A stretch of 32,934 bases of DNA from Nannocystaceae bacterium (GTDB taxonomy: Bacteria > Myxococcota_A > Polyangia > Nannocystales > Nannocystaceae): contig JAIBBS010000093.1 in NCBI GenBank assembly GCA_019694555.1, positions 1-32,934 on the forward strand. Reading direction: 5' to 3'. Positions 9,532-17,711 of this stretch are shown here, in pieces (the stretch's first letter is position 1; every line of letters starts with the position of its first letter). A program made the position numbers and the translations under genes. The notes under the pieces were generated by a model. That model searched no databases, was not told the DNA's origin, and saw only the letters and a list, made by a program, of their open reading frames with translations.

Positions 9532-10319
9532 GCGCGCGGGCCGACGCGCTGGCGCGGCTGCAGCATGCCGATGTTCGACTCGCCGCCTCGCACGGTCCGC
9601 TGCGCAGCCTCGCGCCCGAGCGCGCGCTCGCCCACGGACTCGAGGCGATCGGCGCGACGCTGTTCGACGACGCCGCACCCGCCGAGCTCGTCACCACGTT
9701 CGCCGAGCTCGCGATCGCGTGGCGCGACGCCATCGCCTCGGCGTTCCCCGACAACCTGCTGTGGGACTGCGACCTGCCGCTCGCGTGCTGGTGGCGGCAC
9801 GCCCGGGGCGCGGCCGCGCCGGTCGCGACCGCGCGCGCCCTGCTGCAGGCCGCGACCGCGCTGCAGCGACAGTTCAGCCGCGGCGGCGCGCTGGGGTTCC
9901 GCTACGCCCACGACTTCCTCTACGGCTTCGACTGGGCCAAGTGGGTCGCACGCGCGCCCGAGCAGCGCGCGCCCGGACGCCCCGGCGGCGCCGGCCCCTT
10001 CGATCCGGGCTTCCTCGCGGCGCTGCGCCAGCGCGGCGAGGAGCTGTGTGCGCTGGTCGCCCGCGGCGACGATGCCCAGTACCCGCCGCTGGGCGGCGCC
10101 GCGCGCAATCCGTTTCCGTTCTCGCGCGAGCCCGACGAGGAGCTCGCGCTGCACCGCGCGCTCGCGGCTGCGGGCGAGGTGCCGGTGATCGCGTGGTCGT
10201 GCGATGGCGAGGCCCAGTGGTCGCGGCCGTTCGCGGCGCTGCGTCGCGAACGCGCGGCGCGCATGGGGCTGTCGCGCGAGCAGGCCGCGTCCGCGGCCGA
10301 TGGGGAGGCGAGCACGTGA
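9528..10319 (+). CDS. Unrecognised 263-aa cytosolic protein
   Basis: I do not recognise a family. No signal peptide or membrane span is visible. It is Ala/Arg-rich with predicted helices through the first 100 residues. Two aromatic-rich stretches stand out, FPDNLLWDCDLPLACWW and FRYAHDFLYGFDWAKWV; their wording looks constrained and could form a binding site. The C-terminal part has a short NPFPFSREPDEELALHRAL and an AWSCDG segment. It overlaps the prenyltransferase gene upstream (ATGA) and the glutathione reductase gene downstream (GTGA), so co-translation with both is likely. That suggests a redox or quinone-linked job, which is inference only. Confidence 0.8.
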   Translation: MSARADALARLQHADVRLAASHGPLRSLAPERALAHGLEAIGATLFDDAAPAELVTTFAELAIAWRDAIASAFPDNLLWDCDLPLACWWRHARGAAAPVATARALLQAATALQRQFSRGGALGFRYAHDFLYGFDWAKWVARAPEQRAPGRPGGAGPFDPGFLAALRQRGEELCALVARGDDAQYPPLGGAARNPFPFSREPDEELALHRALAAAGEVPVIAWSCDGEAQWSRPFAALRRERAARMGLSREQAASAADGEAST

Positions 10320-11665
10320 GCGAGGCGTTCGACTTCGATCTGTTCACCCTGGGCGCGGGCTCGGGCGGCGTCGCGGCCAGTCGCCGCGCCGCGGGCCACG
10401 GCGCGCGCGTGGCCATCTGCGAGGACCGGGCCGTCGGTGGCACCTGTGTGCTGCGTGGCTGCGTGCCCAAGAAGCTGCTGGTGATGGCGTCGGCCGTGCG
10501 CGAGCAGCTCGCGGTCGCCCGTGGCCATGGCTGGCACGTCGAGGGCACGCTCGACTGGTCCGCGCTCATGGCCGCCAAGCGTGCCGAGCTCGCGCGGCTC
10601 GAGCGGGCCTACGAACACATGCTCGAGCAGGCCGACGTCACGCTCGTGCGTGGGCGCGGCTGCCTCGTCGATGCCCACACCGTCGAGGTCGAGGGGCGGC
10701 GATTTCGTGCGCGACGGATCCTCGTCGCCACCGGCGGTCGGCCGTACCTGCCCGGCATCGTCGGCATCGAGCACGCGATCAGCTCCGACGGTGCGCTCGA
10801 GCTCGAGGCGCTTCCGGGTCACGTGGTCGTGGTCGGCGCGGGCTACATCGCGGTCGAGTTCGCGAGCCTGCTGCACGCCGCCGGCGCCGCGGTCACGCTG
10901 CTGGTGCGGGGGCAGGGGCTGCTGCGCGGCTTCGACGACGACGTGCGCGCGCACCTGCGGCAGGAGCTGGTCGCCAGCGGCATCGACATCGTCGAGCACG
11001 CCGAGCTCGAGTCGATCACGCGCGACGAGGCGGGGCTGCAGCTGCGCCTGGTGCAGGGCCCGACCCTGGCGACCGAGGCGGTGTTGTGCGCGACCGGGCG
11101 CGTGCCCAACACCGAGGGCATCGGCCTGACCGCGCTGGGCATCGAGGTCGACGCGCTCGGTCGGATCCCGGTCGACGCCGCGTCGCGCACGGTGGTGCCG
11201 TCGGTGTTCGCGATCGGCGACGTGACCGCGCGCCCGCACCTGACGCCGATGGCGATCGCCGACGGTCGCGCGTTCGCGGACAGCGAGTTCGGTGGTCGCC
11301 CGCGCGTGGTCGGCCACGAGCACGTCGCGACCGCGGTGTTCAGCCAGCCGCCGTGCGGCGTGGTCGGACTGACCGAGGCGCAGGCCCGCGAGCGCGGGCC
11401 GGTGCGGATCTTCCGCGCGGTGTTCCGACCCATGCGCACCGCCTTCGCCGGTCTGCCGCAGCGCACGATGATGAAGCTCGTGGTCGACGCGACCACCGAT
11501 CGCGTGCTCGGTGTGCACGTGGTCGGGGCCGATGCACCGGAGATGATCCAGGGCTTCGCGGTCGCGGTGCAGTGCGGCGCGACCAAGGCCCAGTTCGACG
11601 CGACGCTCGCGATCCATCCCACCGCGGCCGAGGAGCTGGTCACGATGGCGACGGCCATCGGCTGA
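10316..11665 (+). CDS. gor: Glutathione-disulfide reductase
   Basis: 449 residues, the family's length. FAD-dependent pyridine nucleotide-disulfide oxidoreductase that reduces GSSG with NADPH in the cytosol. Visible are the FAD-binding LGAGSGGVAASRRAA, the redox-active pair in GGTCVLRGCVPKK (C44 and C49), a second nucleotide fold VVVGAGYIAVEFASL, the LLRGFDDDVR stretch common in glutathione reductases, the FAD segment AIGDVTARPHLTPMAIADGRAF, and the C-terminal HPTAAEELVTM with the partner-subunit catalytic His. Mycothione or trypanothione-type reductases are alternatives, but the LLRGFDDDVR wording favours glutathione. The GTG start overlaps the preceding stop (GTGA). It is last in the three-gene operon. 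Confidence 0.88.
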   Translation: MSEAFDFDLFTLGAGSGGVAASRRAAGHGARVAICEDRAVGGTCVLRGCVPKKLLVMASAVREQLAVARGHGWHVEGTLDWSALMAAKRAELARLERAYEHMLEQADVTLVRGRGCLVDAHTVEVEGRRFRARRILVATGGRPYLPGIVGIEHAISSDGALELEALPGHVVVVGAGYIAVEFASLLHAAGAAVTLLVRGQGLLRGFDDDVRAHLRQELVASGIDIVEHAELESITRDEAGLQLRLVQGPTLATEAVLCATGRVPNTEGIGLTALGIEVDALGRIPVDAASRTVVPSVFAIGDVTARPHLTPMAIADGRAFADSEFGGRPRVVGHEHVATAVFSQPPCGVVGLTEAQARERGPVRIFRAVFRPMRTAFAGLPQRTMMKLVVDATTDRVLGVHVVGADAPEMIQGFAVAVQCGATKAQFDATLAIHPTAAEELVTMATAIG

Positions 11666-11675
11666 CCGGCCCGCG

Positions 11676-11692
11676 GACCCGTGCGTCGGGTC
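11676..11692 (+). terminator. Small hairpin after gor
   Basis: GACCCG and CGGGTC form a 6-bp stem around TGCGT, 11 nt after the gor stop. There is no T-run, so the terminator call is weak. Confidence 0.3.
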
Positions 11693-11717
11693 ACGGATGC
11701 GGTCGGTTCGATTCCGG

Positions 11718-11746
11718 TTGCCCCTTGAAACGGAAATGAATATTCA
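11718..11746 (+). promoter_or_regulatory. Putative SDR promoter
   Basis: TTGCCC (11718-11723) and TATTCA (11741-11746) are 17 nt apart. The GTG start follows 6 nt after the -10, which would make the mRNA leaderless. The operator palindrome covers the -10. Confidence 0.35.
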
Positions 11747-11748
11747 TT
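11735..11748. promoter_or_regulatory. TetR-type operator palindrome upstream of the SDR gene
   Basis: AATGA-ATAT-TCATT is a perfect 14-bp palindrome ending 4 nt before the SDR start. The same half-sites with the same 4-nt spacing occur at 12692-12705. AATGA/TCATT half-sites are common in operators of TetR-family regulators, for example of the fatty-acid FadR type in Bacillus/Thermus. The TetR gene at 14159 is the obvious candidate binder. Confidence 0.65.
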
Positions 11749-11752
11749 CCGC

Positions 11753-12598
11753 GTGAAGCAGATCCTTCTGACCGGAGCCTCCTCGGGCATTGGCCGTGCG
11801 ACCGCGCTGGCGCTCGCGCATGCCGGCCACCGCGTGATCGCGGCCGGTCGTCGTCGCGAGCCGCTGCAGGCCCTGGCCGAGCAGGCGCCCGGCCGCATCG
11901 AGCCGCTCGCGTTCGATCTCGATGCGCCGCTGCAGCAGCCACTGGATGCGATCGATCGCCTCACCGACGGTGCCGGCGTCGACGTGCTGGTCAACAACGC
12001 CGGCTTCGGCATCGCCGCGGCCACCGCGGAGATCGACGCCGGCGCCGTGCAGCGGCAGTTCGACACCAACGTGTTCGCGCCGCTGCGGCTGGCGCAGGCG
12101 CTGTGGCCCGCGATGGCGGCGCGCGGCGGCGGCCGCATCATCAACGTCTCGAGCCTCGGTGGTCGCGTGGTGTTGCCGATGTACGGCGCCTACAATGCCA
12201 CCAAGTTCGCGCTGGAGGCCCTCAGCGACGCGTTGCGGCTCGAGCTCGCACCGCTGGGCATCGACGTGATCGTGATCGAGCCGTCGGTCGTGCGGACCGC
12301 GTTCCTCGAGCGCTCGCTGCAGCGCCCGGTCGAGGCCCAGTCGCGCTTCGCCGCGCCGATGGCGACCCTGGTCGCACGCAGCGACCGCCTCCAACGCATG
12401 GCCATCGCGCCCGAGGCCGTGGCCGACGCGATCGTGCACGCGGTCACGGCCCGCCGGGTCGCGGCGCGCATCGCCGTGCCGCGCACGCACGGCTGGGCCA
12501 TCGGCGTGCTGCGCTGGCTGCCCACGCGCCTGCGCGACGCGATGCTGCGGCGCGCCAGCGGCATGCCCCGTCGCGCCGCGCTGCCGGCCGCCGGCTGA
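11753..12598 (+). CDS. Short-chain dehydrogenase/reductase
   Basis: 281 residues. Classical SDR that oxidises or reduces a hydroxyl/keto group with NAD(P). The cofactor loop TGASSGIG (about 7-14) follows the start directly, supporting the GTG at 11753. Then come VNNAG, the catalytic Ser in INVSSLGG, and YNATK giving the Tyr-x-x-x-Lys pair. An Arg pair after the second strand (AAGRRREPL) favours NADP. The C-terminal extension (HGWAIGVLRWLPTRLRDAML) is amphipathic, as in lipid- or retinol-type SDRs. The substrate is unknown. An AATGA-N4-TCATT operator overlaps its promoter, shared with the copper monooxygenase gene downstream, so the two are probably co-regulated by the TetR protein at 14159. 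Confidence 0.9.
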   Translation: MKQILLTGASSGIGRATALALAHAGHRVIAAGRRREPLQALAEQAPGRIEPLAFDLDAPLQQPLDAIDRLTDGAGVDVLVNNAGFGIAAATAEIDAGAVQRQFDTNVFAPLRLAQALWPAMAARGGGRIINVSSLGGRVVLPMYGAYNATKFALEALSDALRLELAPLGIDVIVIEPSVVRTAFLERSLQRPVEAQSRFAAPMATLVARSDRLQRMAIAPEAVADAIVHAVTARRVAARIAVPRTHGWAIGVLRWLPTRLRDAMLRRASGMPRRAALPAAG

Positions 12599-12630
12599 CC
12601 CCCGTCGCCTCGTCGTCCCCCCCAGCGGGC

Positions 12631-12666
12631 GCGCCGTCCGACCGACCCTTCCGGGTCGGGCGGCGC
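12631..12666 (+). terminator. GC-rich hairpin after the SDR gene
   Basis: CCGACCC and GGGTCGG pair around TTCC (12642-12659). Outer arms GCGCCG (12631-12636) and CGGCGC (12661-12666) extend the stem past an internal bulge. No T-run follows. It separates the SDR gene from the next operator. Confidence 0.4.
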
Positions 12667-12690
12667 TGCCCGTCCCTCCGCTCCAAGCGG

Positions 12691-12706
12691 GAATGACCGT
12701 TCATTC
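12691..12706. promoter_or_regulatory. TetR-type operator upstream of the copper monooxygenase
   Basis: GAATGA-CCGT-TCATTC has 6-bp arms that are perfect inverted repeats. Its core AATGA-N4-TCATT equals the site before the SDR gene. It ends 16 nt before the chosen ATG. The upstream ATG at 12693 lies inside this site and is therefore not the start. Confidence 0.65.
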
Positions 12707-12709
12707 GAA

Positions 12710-12714
12710 AAGGA
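12710..12714 (+). promoter_or_regulatory. Ribosome binding site deciding the start at 12723
   Basis: AAGGA sits 8 nt before the ATG at 12723 and supports that start over the in-frame ATG at 12693. Confidence 0.6.
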
Positions 12715-12722
12715 CACCGTCC

Positions 12723-14102
12723 ATGCGCCGCCTCTGCCTCGCTGCCCTCGCTTCCTTCGCCTGCGCCGACACCTCCGAGCCCGCGGCCGACGACGCCGAC
12801 ACCACCGCCGCGGGGTCCGACGACGACGGCGGCAGCAGCACCACCGGCGAGGCGGCGACGGTGTTCTTCCACGAGGACGTCGCGCCGATCTTCGCCGCCG
12901 CGTGCAACGGCTGTCATCGCGAGGGTGGCGTCGCACCGTTCTCGCTGCAGGACTACGACACCGCGGCGATGTGGGCCGGCTCGATCCGCACCGCCGTCGC
13001 CGCGCGCACGATGCCGCCGTTCAACGTCACCGCCGACGGCAGCTGCAACGAGTTCCTCGACGCGCGCTGGCTGACGCCCGACGAGCTCGACACCATCGTC
13101 GCGTGGGTCGACCAGGGCACCGCCCGCGGCGACGCGCAGCTGGGCGTGCCCGCGCCGCCCGAGCCCGGCGTGCTCGGCGGCCAGCGCCAGCTCGCGCTGC
13201 AGACCCCGGCGGACTACCAGCCGATCAACGAGGACGTCGCGGCCGCACCGGCGGACGACTACCAGTGCTTCCTGCTCGATCCCGGCTTCGAGCAGGACGC
13301 GTTCCTGGTCGGCTTCGACGTGCAACCCGGCAACGACCGCATCGTGCACCACGTGCTCGCGTTCGACGTCGATCCCGCGGCGACCTCGCTCGCGGGCGGT
13401 CGCAACGACGCGCTGCTCGAGCAGCTCGACGCACAGAGCCCCGAGCCCGGCTGGGACTGCTTCAACGCCGCGGGCGACGGCGTGATGGTGCAGGGCGTGC
13501 CGATCACCTGGGCGCCCGGCACCGGCGCGACCAACTTCCCCGCGGGCACCGGCATCCGCCTGCGCGCGGGCCACAAGCTGGTGGTGCAGATGCACTACCA
13601 CCTCGCGGGCGACGACGGCAGCGATCAGACCGCGATCACGCTGGCGCTCGCGGACGGGGTCGAGCGCGAGGCCCACGCGGCGCTGATGGACGGCTTTCTC
13701 GCCACGCTGCTGGGCACGCCGGCCGAGCTGCCGCCGGGCCGCACCGACGCGTCGTTCGAGTGGTCGGTGCGCCTGCGCGACATCCCCAACCTCGGCATGG
13801 GCGCCGACGTGGTCGAGGCCGAGCTGCTGGGCGTGCTGCCGCACATGCACCAACGCGGCCGCCGCATGTGGATCGATCTCGATCGCGCCGCGGGCCCGGC
13901 GTGCGGCGCCCGCATCCCGCAGTGGGACTACGACTGGCAGCAGGCCTACTACTACGAGCAGCCGATCCCGGTTTCGATGGAGGATCGCCTGCACGTGCGC
14001 TGCGAGTGGGACACCACCGACAGCAGCGAGCCGGTGTTGCCGGGCTTGGGCACCGACGCGGAGATGTGCCTCGCGGGCGTCTACCTGGTCGAGCGCGGCT
14101 GA
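12723..14102 (+). CDS. Exported cytochrome c / PHM-type copper monooxygenase fusion
   Basis: 459 residues. Signal sequence ending SFAC (possible lipobox, weak), Asp-rich linker, then a heme c motif CNGCH (61-65) with possible distal Met in MPPF (M97). From about residue 150 it matches copper type II ascorbate-dependent monooxygenases (PHM/DBM). All expected ligands are visible: IVHHVL (H209, H210) and QMHYH (H291) for the first copper, LPHMH (H374, H376) and AEMC (M448) for the second. These enzymes hydroxylate an aliphatic carbon with O2, taking one electron per copper. The attached heme domain could deliver those electrons in place of ascorbate, which is inference. Conserved YQCF and WDCF cysteines suggest disulfides. 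It has an AATGA-N4-TCATT operator upstream. A paralogue lies at 31162. Confidence 0.85.
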   Translation: MRRLCLAALASFACADTSEPAADDADTTAAGSDDDGGSSTTGEAATVFFHEDVAPIFAAACNGCHREGGVAPFSLQDYDTAAMWAGSIRTAVAARTMPPFNVTADGSCNEFLDARWLTPDELDTIVAWVDQGTARGDAQLGVPAPPEPGVLGGQRQLALQTPADYQPINEDVAAAPADDYQCFLLDPGFEQDAFLVGFDVQPGNDRIVHHVLAFDVDPAATSLAGGRNDALLEQLDAQSPEPGWDCFNAAGDGVMVQGVPITWAPGTGATNFPAGTGIRLRAGHKLVVQMHYHLAGDDGSDQTAITLALADGVEREAHAALMDGFLATLLGTPAELPPGRTDASFEWSVRLRDIPNLGMGADVVEAELLGVLPHMHQRGRRMWIDLDRAAGPACGARIPQWDYDWQQAYYYEQPIPVSMEDRLHVRCEWDTTDSSEPVLPGLGTDAEMCLAGVYLVERG

Positions 14103-14118
14103 TCGCGCGCAGCTCGGC

Positions 14119-14147
14119 TTGACGCGCTGGCGCGGCGCCACCAAGAT
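14119..14147 (+). promoter_or_regulatory. Putative promoter of the TetR gene
   Basis: TTGACG and CAAGAT are separated by exactly 17 nt, and the ATG follows 11 nt after the -10. No AATGA-N4-TCATT site is present here, so the regulator is not visibly autoregulated through that site. Confidence 0.5.
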
Positions 14148-14158
14148 CGAACACGTCC

Positions 14159-14749
14159 ATGAGCGCCGTTGCACGCAGCGCCGCCGAGCGCAAGGCCGAC
14201 CGCCGGCGCGAGATCCTCGACGCCGCGCTCGAGCTGTTCGTCGAGCGCGGCTTCCACGGCACCGCGGTGCCGGAGATCGCCCAGCGCGCGGGCGTGGGCC
14301 TGGGCACGATCTATCGCTACTTCGAGAGCAAGGAGCAGCTGGTCAACGAGCTGTACCGCAACTGGAAGTCGCTGATGGGCGCAGCCATCGCCCAGGGCAC
14401 GCAGCAGGCCGCGCCGCGGCAGCAGTTCCACGCGATGTGGGCGGCGATGATCGGCTTCGTGCGCGCGCATCCCCAGGGCTTCGCGTTCGTCGAGCTGCAC
14501 CACCACGCGCCGTACCTGGACGCCGACAGCCGCGCCCACGAGGAGCGGCTGCACGGCTTCGCGGTCGCGCTGGTGCGGCACGCCCAGGGCGAGGGCCGCC
14601 TGCGCCAAGGTGATCCGGAGATCCTCATGGCGCTGGTGATCGGGGCCTTCACCGGCCTGGTCCGCTTCGCGCGCGAGGGTCGACTCGTGCTCGACGACGC
14701 TGCCAGCGATGTCGCCGAGCAGGCCTGCTGGGATCTCGTGCGCGCGTAG
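14159..14749 (+). CDS. TetR/AcrR-family transcriptional regulator
   Basis: 196 residues. The N-terminal TetR helix-turn-helix runs from about residue 17 to 64: RREILDAALELFVERGF, GTAVPEIAQRAGVGLGTIYRYFESKEQLVNELY. The C-terminal ligand-binding half has several His (VELHHHAPYLDADSR), which may line a pocket or bind metal. Such proteins are normally ligand-released repressors. Two identical-spacing AATGA-N4-TCATT palindromes upstream of the SDR and copper monooxygenase genes are the likely targets, given that this regulator directly follows them. The ligand is unknown. It is convergent with the spermidine synthase-like gene. Confidence 0.92.
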   Translation: MSAVARSAAERKADRRREILDAALELFVERGFHGTAVPEIAQRAGVGLGTIYRYFESKEQLVNELYRNWKSLMGAAIAQGTQQAAPRQQFHAMWAAMIGFVRAHPQGFAFVELHHHAPYLDADSRAHEERLHGFAVALVRHAQGEGRLRQGDPEILMALVIGAFTGLVRFAREGRLVLDDAASDVAEQACWDLVRA

Positions 14750-14765
14750 GCTCGCGGGCGTATTT

Positions 14766-14830
14766 CGAGCTCCGAGCAACGCCGCCGCGGGGCCGAGCGC
14801 GTCGAGCTCGTGTTGCCGGGTTTCACCGGC
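14766..14830. terminator. Inverted repeats between convergent genes
   Basis: CGAGCTC (14766-14772) and GAGCTCG (14804-14810) can pair over a GC-rich loop. GCCGG (14815-14819) and CCGGC (14826-14830) form a second hairpin directly after the stop of the minus-strand gene. Neither has a T-run. Their placement between converging genes is the main support. Confidence 0.3.
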
Positions 14831-14831
14831 G

Positions 14832-17588
14832 CTAGCCGCCGGGGTTGGCCGCGGGCGGCTCGGGCGCGCTGCCCTCGCCCAGGTGCGCCTGCGCCTCGGC
14901 CTGGGCCTGCTCGAAGCGCTCGGCGTCGCCGCTGCGGCGCAGGTGATCGAGCCACGCGGCCCACAGCGCGCGGTTGTCCGGTCGTCGCGCCAGCATCGCG
15001 GGCAGCACCCGCTCGGCGAGCTCGCCGCTGCGGCGCGCGGCCTGGACCAGCATCCCGCGCGCGGGCTTGAAGTCGGGCGCGTGCTCGTAGGCCTGCAGGT
15101 AGGCCGCGATGGCGGCCTCGGGCAGCGGCGCGCCCTCGCCGGCGTCGATGCGCGCGATCTCGCCGTGCAGGTAGGCCGCGAGCGCCTGGGCGAAGTCCTC
15201 GACCTCGGCGAGCCAGCGCGTGCGCACATCCGTCGGTGCGATCACCAGCGAGGGATCGAGCGGGCGCCGCAGCGCCAGCAGCGTGGTGAGGTTGTCGCGC
15301 GCGAGCGTGCCCGCGCCCAGGTACGCCGCCTGCGGCGCCAGCAACGTGACCCACGGGCGCAGATCGGTGTTGCGCGGCGCGTCGCCGCACAGCGTCGCGA
15401 CGCCTTCGGGATCGAGCAGGTGCGCGGCGAACAGATCGCGGCTGTCGTCCATCAGCAGCTCGCCGAAGATCGGCGCACGCAGGCGCTGCTCGAGCGGCGC
15501 GAGCTCGAGCTGCAGCGGTGCACCGCCCTTGCGTCCGACCAACGCCAGCGCGCTGGTCTGCACGTTGTAGATGCCCAGGAAGCCGTGGGCCTCGGGGAAC
15601 ACCGCGGCGAACGTGCAGGCCACGATCGGCAGCGTGCGCGCGTCGAGCTGGTGCAGCGGCAGCCACTGCACGAACAGCCCGCCATCGTCGAGGTGCGCCG
15701 CGATGTGCTCGAAGTGCTCCTGCGCGTAGAGGCTGCCGGCGCCGTCGATGCCGGGGTGGAACAGATCGGCGACCACCAGGTCGTAGCGATCGTCGCTGGC
15801 GGCGACGAAGCGGCGCGCGTCGGCGGCGTGCAGGCGCACGCGCGGATCCTCGGCGACGTCGCCGTTGATCGCAGCGAAGCGCGGCAGCTCCTCGAGGATG
15901 CCCGGCACCAGCTCGACCGCGTCGATGTCGCGCAGCTGTGGCGCGTGTCGCACCGCGCTCAGCGTCGCGCCGGTGCCGACGCCCAGGTACAGCGCGCGCG
16001 CGGCTGCGGGAGCGAGCACCAGCGGCAGCATGCCCATGCGGCGCTCGCCGACCGAGAAGGCGCCGCCCATGCGGAAGTTCTTGCCCACCTGCAGCCGCCG
16101 CAGCGGCGTGCGTCCACCCGCGGTCGCAGCCTGCTCGCTGACCACGACCAGCCCCATCGCGCTCTCGTGCTGCGCCAGCACGGTCCAACCCTCGTCGGCG
16201 CCCACGAGCACCAGCGAGCGGGGCCCCAGCGCGGTCGCGGCCACGGTCGCGACGATGGTGCCGATCTGCACCGTGGGGCGGAAGCGGCGGAACCACGTGA
16301 ACACGCCGAAGACCGCGAGGTAGCCCCACGCGACCGCGTAGAAGCCGTCGCGGTAGCCCAGCTGCGCGGGTGCCCACAGCCCGAACAGAAACGGCGCGAG
16401 CGCGCTGCCGGCGGTGTTGAGCGCATAGGCGCGGCCGAGTCCGCCCGGCGCGACCAGGCCCATGGCGTGGCTGAACAGCGCGCCCATCAACAGCGTCGGT
16501 GGGCCGAACACGACCGCGGCGCACGCCAGCTCCGCGAGCTGGTGCGAGCCCACGCCAGCGCCCGCGGGCACCAGCGCCGCCACGATCGCCGGTGCCTGCG
16601 CCAACGCGACCGCGGCGACGATGGTCGACACCGCCAGCGCGACCAGCAGCGCGGCCGCGGCGGTCGCGGGCCGACCCCGCGCGAGCGTGGGACCGCGGGC
16701 GCCCCATGCCCACGCACCTGCGGCGGTGCCGGCGAGGAACACCGCGAGCACGTTCGCGAAGGTGTAGATGGTGTTCTCGAACACCTGCGACAGCACCAGC
16801 GTGCCGGCGACCTCGAGCCCGACACCGACCACGCCGGCGCCGAAGATCAGCAGGTGCAGCGGCAACGGCTCGCGCGCGTCGGGGTCGGGGTCGCGCGAGG
16901 CGTCGATCGGCGCCGCGTCCCCGGCTCCGGCGCCCGCCACCGCCGGCACCGCGCGGCCGTAGCTGCGCGCGAGCGCGGCTGCGACCACGCCCGCGATCGC
17001 CAGCAAGAGCGCGCCGTAGCCCAGCCCCATCGCGGGGACGATCGCGTGCACGGTGACCAGCGCGCCCAGCACCGCGCCGGCGGTGTTGGCCGCGTACAGC
17101 CGCGCGACGCCGCGGCCGTCGTCGTCGTCGCGGTGGCGTCGACGTCGAGCCTCGGTCACCGCGGCCAGCGTCGCGCCCATGCACAGCGTGCCGGGGATCA
17201 TCAATGCCGCGGCGATTGCGATGGCGACCGCGACCGCACCGACGCTGGCGTCGTCGCCCGCGCCCGGACCGATCCACGCCGGGATCGCCGAGCCCAGGGC
17301 GTGCAGCAGCCACGGACTCACCGCTGCGAATGCGGCTGCGCCGAGCTCGAGCCGCTGAAACAGCGCGATCGGATCGGGGCCCGCCACCGCGCGCCGGTGC
17401 AGCAGCGCCGCGCCCAGGGCCATGCCGCCGAAGAAGCCCGCCAGCGTCGCGAGCACACCGAGCGTCTCGCTGCCCAGCATCGGCGTGCACAGCCGCGTCC
17501 ACACGATCTCGTAGCCCAGCGCCGCGAAGCCCGAGCACACCACTGCCGCGAGCAGACGCGTGTCCGAGGCCGGCACGCCGCGCAGCAT
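14832..17588 (-). CDS. Membrane protein fused to spermidine synthase-like domain
   Basis: 918 residues. The first ~480 residues are a polytopic membrane region with about twelve to fourteen spans (for example VVCSGFAALGYEIVWTRL, typical of fused spermidine synthases). A Rossmann methyltransferase-like domain follows: ALYLGVGTGATLSAV, DIDAVELVPGILEELPRF with the acidic ribose-binding residue, VRLHAADARRFV and YDLVVADLFHPG. The tail (after about residue 800) is helical and TPR-like. True aminopropyltransferases transfer the aminopropyl group of decarboxylated SAM to putrescine. In the membrane-fused forms this activity is generally unproven, and no SAM decarboxylase gene is here. The charged loop RRHRDDDDGRG interrupts the spans near residue 155. 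It is divergent from the flavin monooxygenase gene. Confidence 0.85.
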   Translation of the reverse strand: MLRGVPASDTRLLAAVVCSGFAALGYEIVWTRLCTPMLGSETLGVLATLAGFFGGMALGAALLHRRAVAGPDPIALFQRLELGAAAFAAVSPWLLHALGSAIPAWIGPGAGDDASVGAVAVAIAIAAALMIPGTLCMGATLAAVTEARRRRHRDDDDGRGVARLYAANTAGAVLGALVTVHAIVPAMGLGYGALLLAIAGVVAAALARSYGRAVPAVAGAGAGDAAPIDASRDPDPDAREPLPLHLLIFGAGVVGVGLEVAGTLVLSQVFENTIYTFANVLAVFLAGTAAGAWAWGARGPTLARGRPATAAAALLVALAVSTIVAAVALAQAPAIVAALVPAGAGVGSHQLAELACAAVVFGPPTLLMGALFSHAMGLVAPGGLGRAYALNTAGSALAPFLFGLWAPAQLGYRDGFYAVAWGYLAVFGVFTWFRRFRPTVQIGTIVATVAATALGPRSLVLVGADEGWTVLAQHESAMGLVVVSEQAATAGGRTPLRRLQVGKNFRMGGAFSVGERRMGMLPLVLAPAAARALYLGVGTGATLSAVRHAPQLRDIDAVELVPGILEELPRFAAINGDVAEDPRVRLHAADARRFVAASDDRYDLVVADLFHPGIDGAGSLYAQEHFEHIAAHLDDGGLFVQWLPLHQLDARTLPIVACTFAAVFPEAHGFLGIYNVQTSALALVGRKGGAPLQLELAPLEQRLRAPIFGELLMDDSRDLFAAHLLDPEGVATLCGDAPRNTDLRPWVTLLAPQAAYLGAGTLARDNLTTLLALRRPLDPSLVIAPTDVRTRWLAEVEDFAQALAAYLHGEIARIDAGEGAPLPEAAIAAYLQAYEHAPDFKPARGMLVQAARRSGELAERVLPAMLARRPDNRALWAAWLDHLRRSGDAERFEQAQAEAQAHLGEGSAPEPPAANPGG

Positions 17589-17686
17589 ACACCGGCGGCG
17601 CGCCGAGCCGTGAAGGTTCTCACCGCCCGCGCGTGCGCGAGTGTTGCGTCACGCGCCGCGGCGACGCCCACGGCCGCGGTCGCCGC

Positions 17687-17711
17687 TACCATCGCCCGCG
17701 AAGAGAAGGAG
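17687..17711 (+). promoter_or_regulatory. -10 and ribosome site of the flavin monooxygenase gene
   Basis: TACCAT at 17687-17692 is a plausible -10; no clear -35 is seen. AAGGAG at 17706-17711 is a strong ribosome site but sits 12 nt before the GTG at 17724, longer than usual. Confidence 0.4.

Noticed and set aside
12693..12722. ATG at 12693 as the start of the copper monooxygenase
   Set aside because: It lies inside the operator palindrome. The ATG at 12723 has AAGGA at 8 nt and begins a proper signal sequence.
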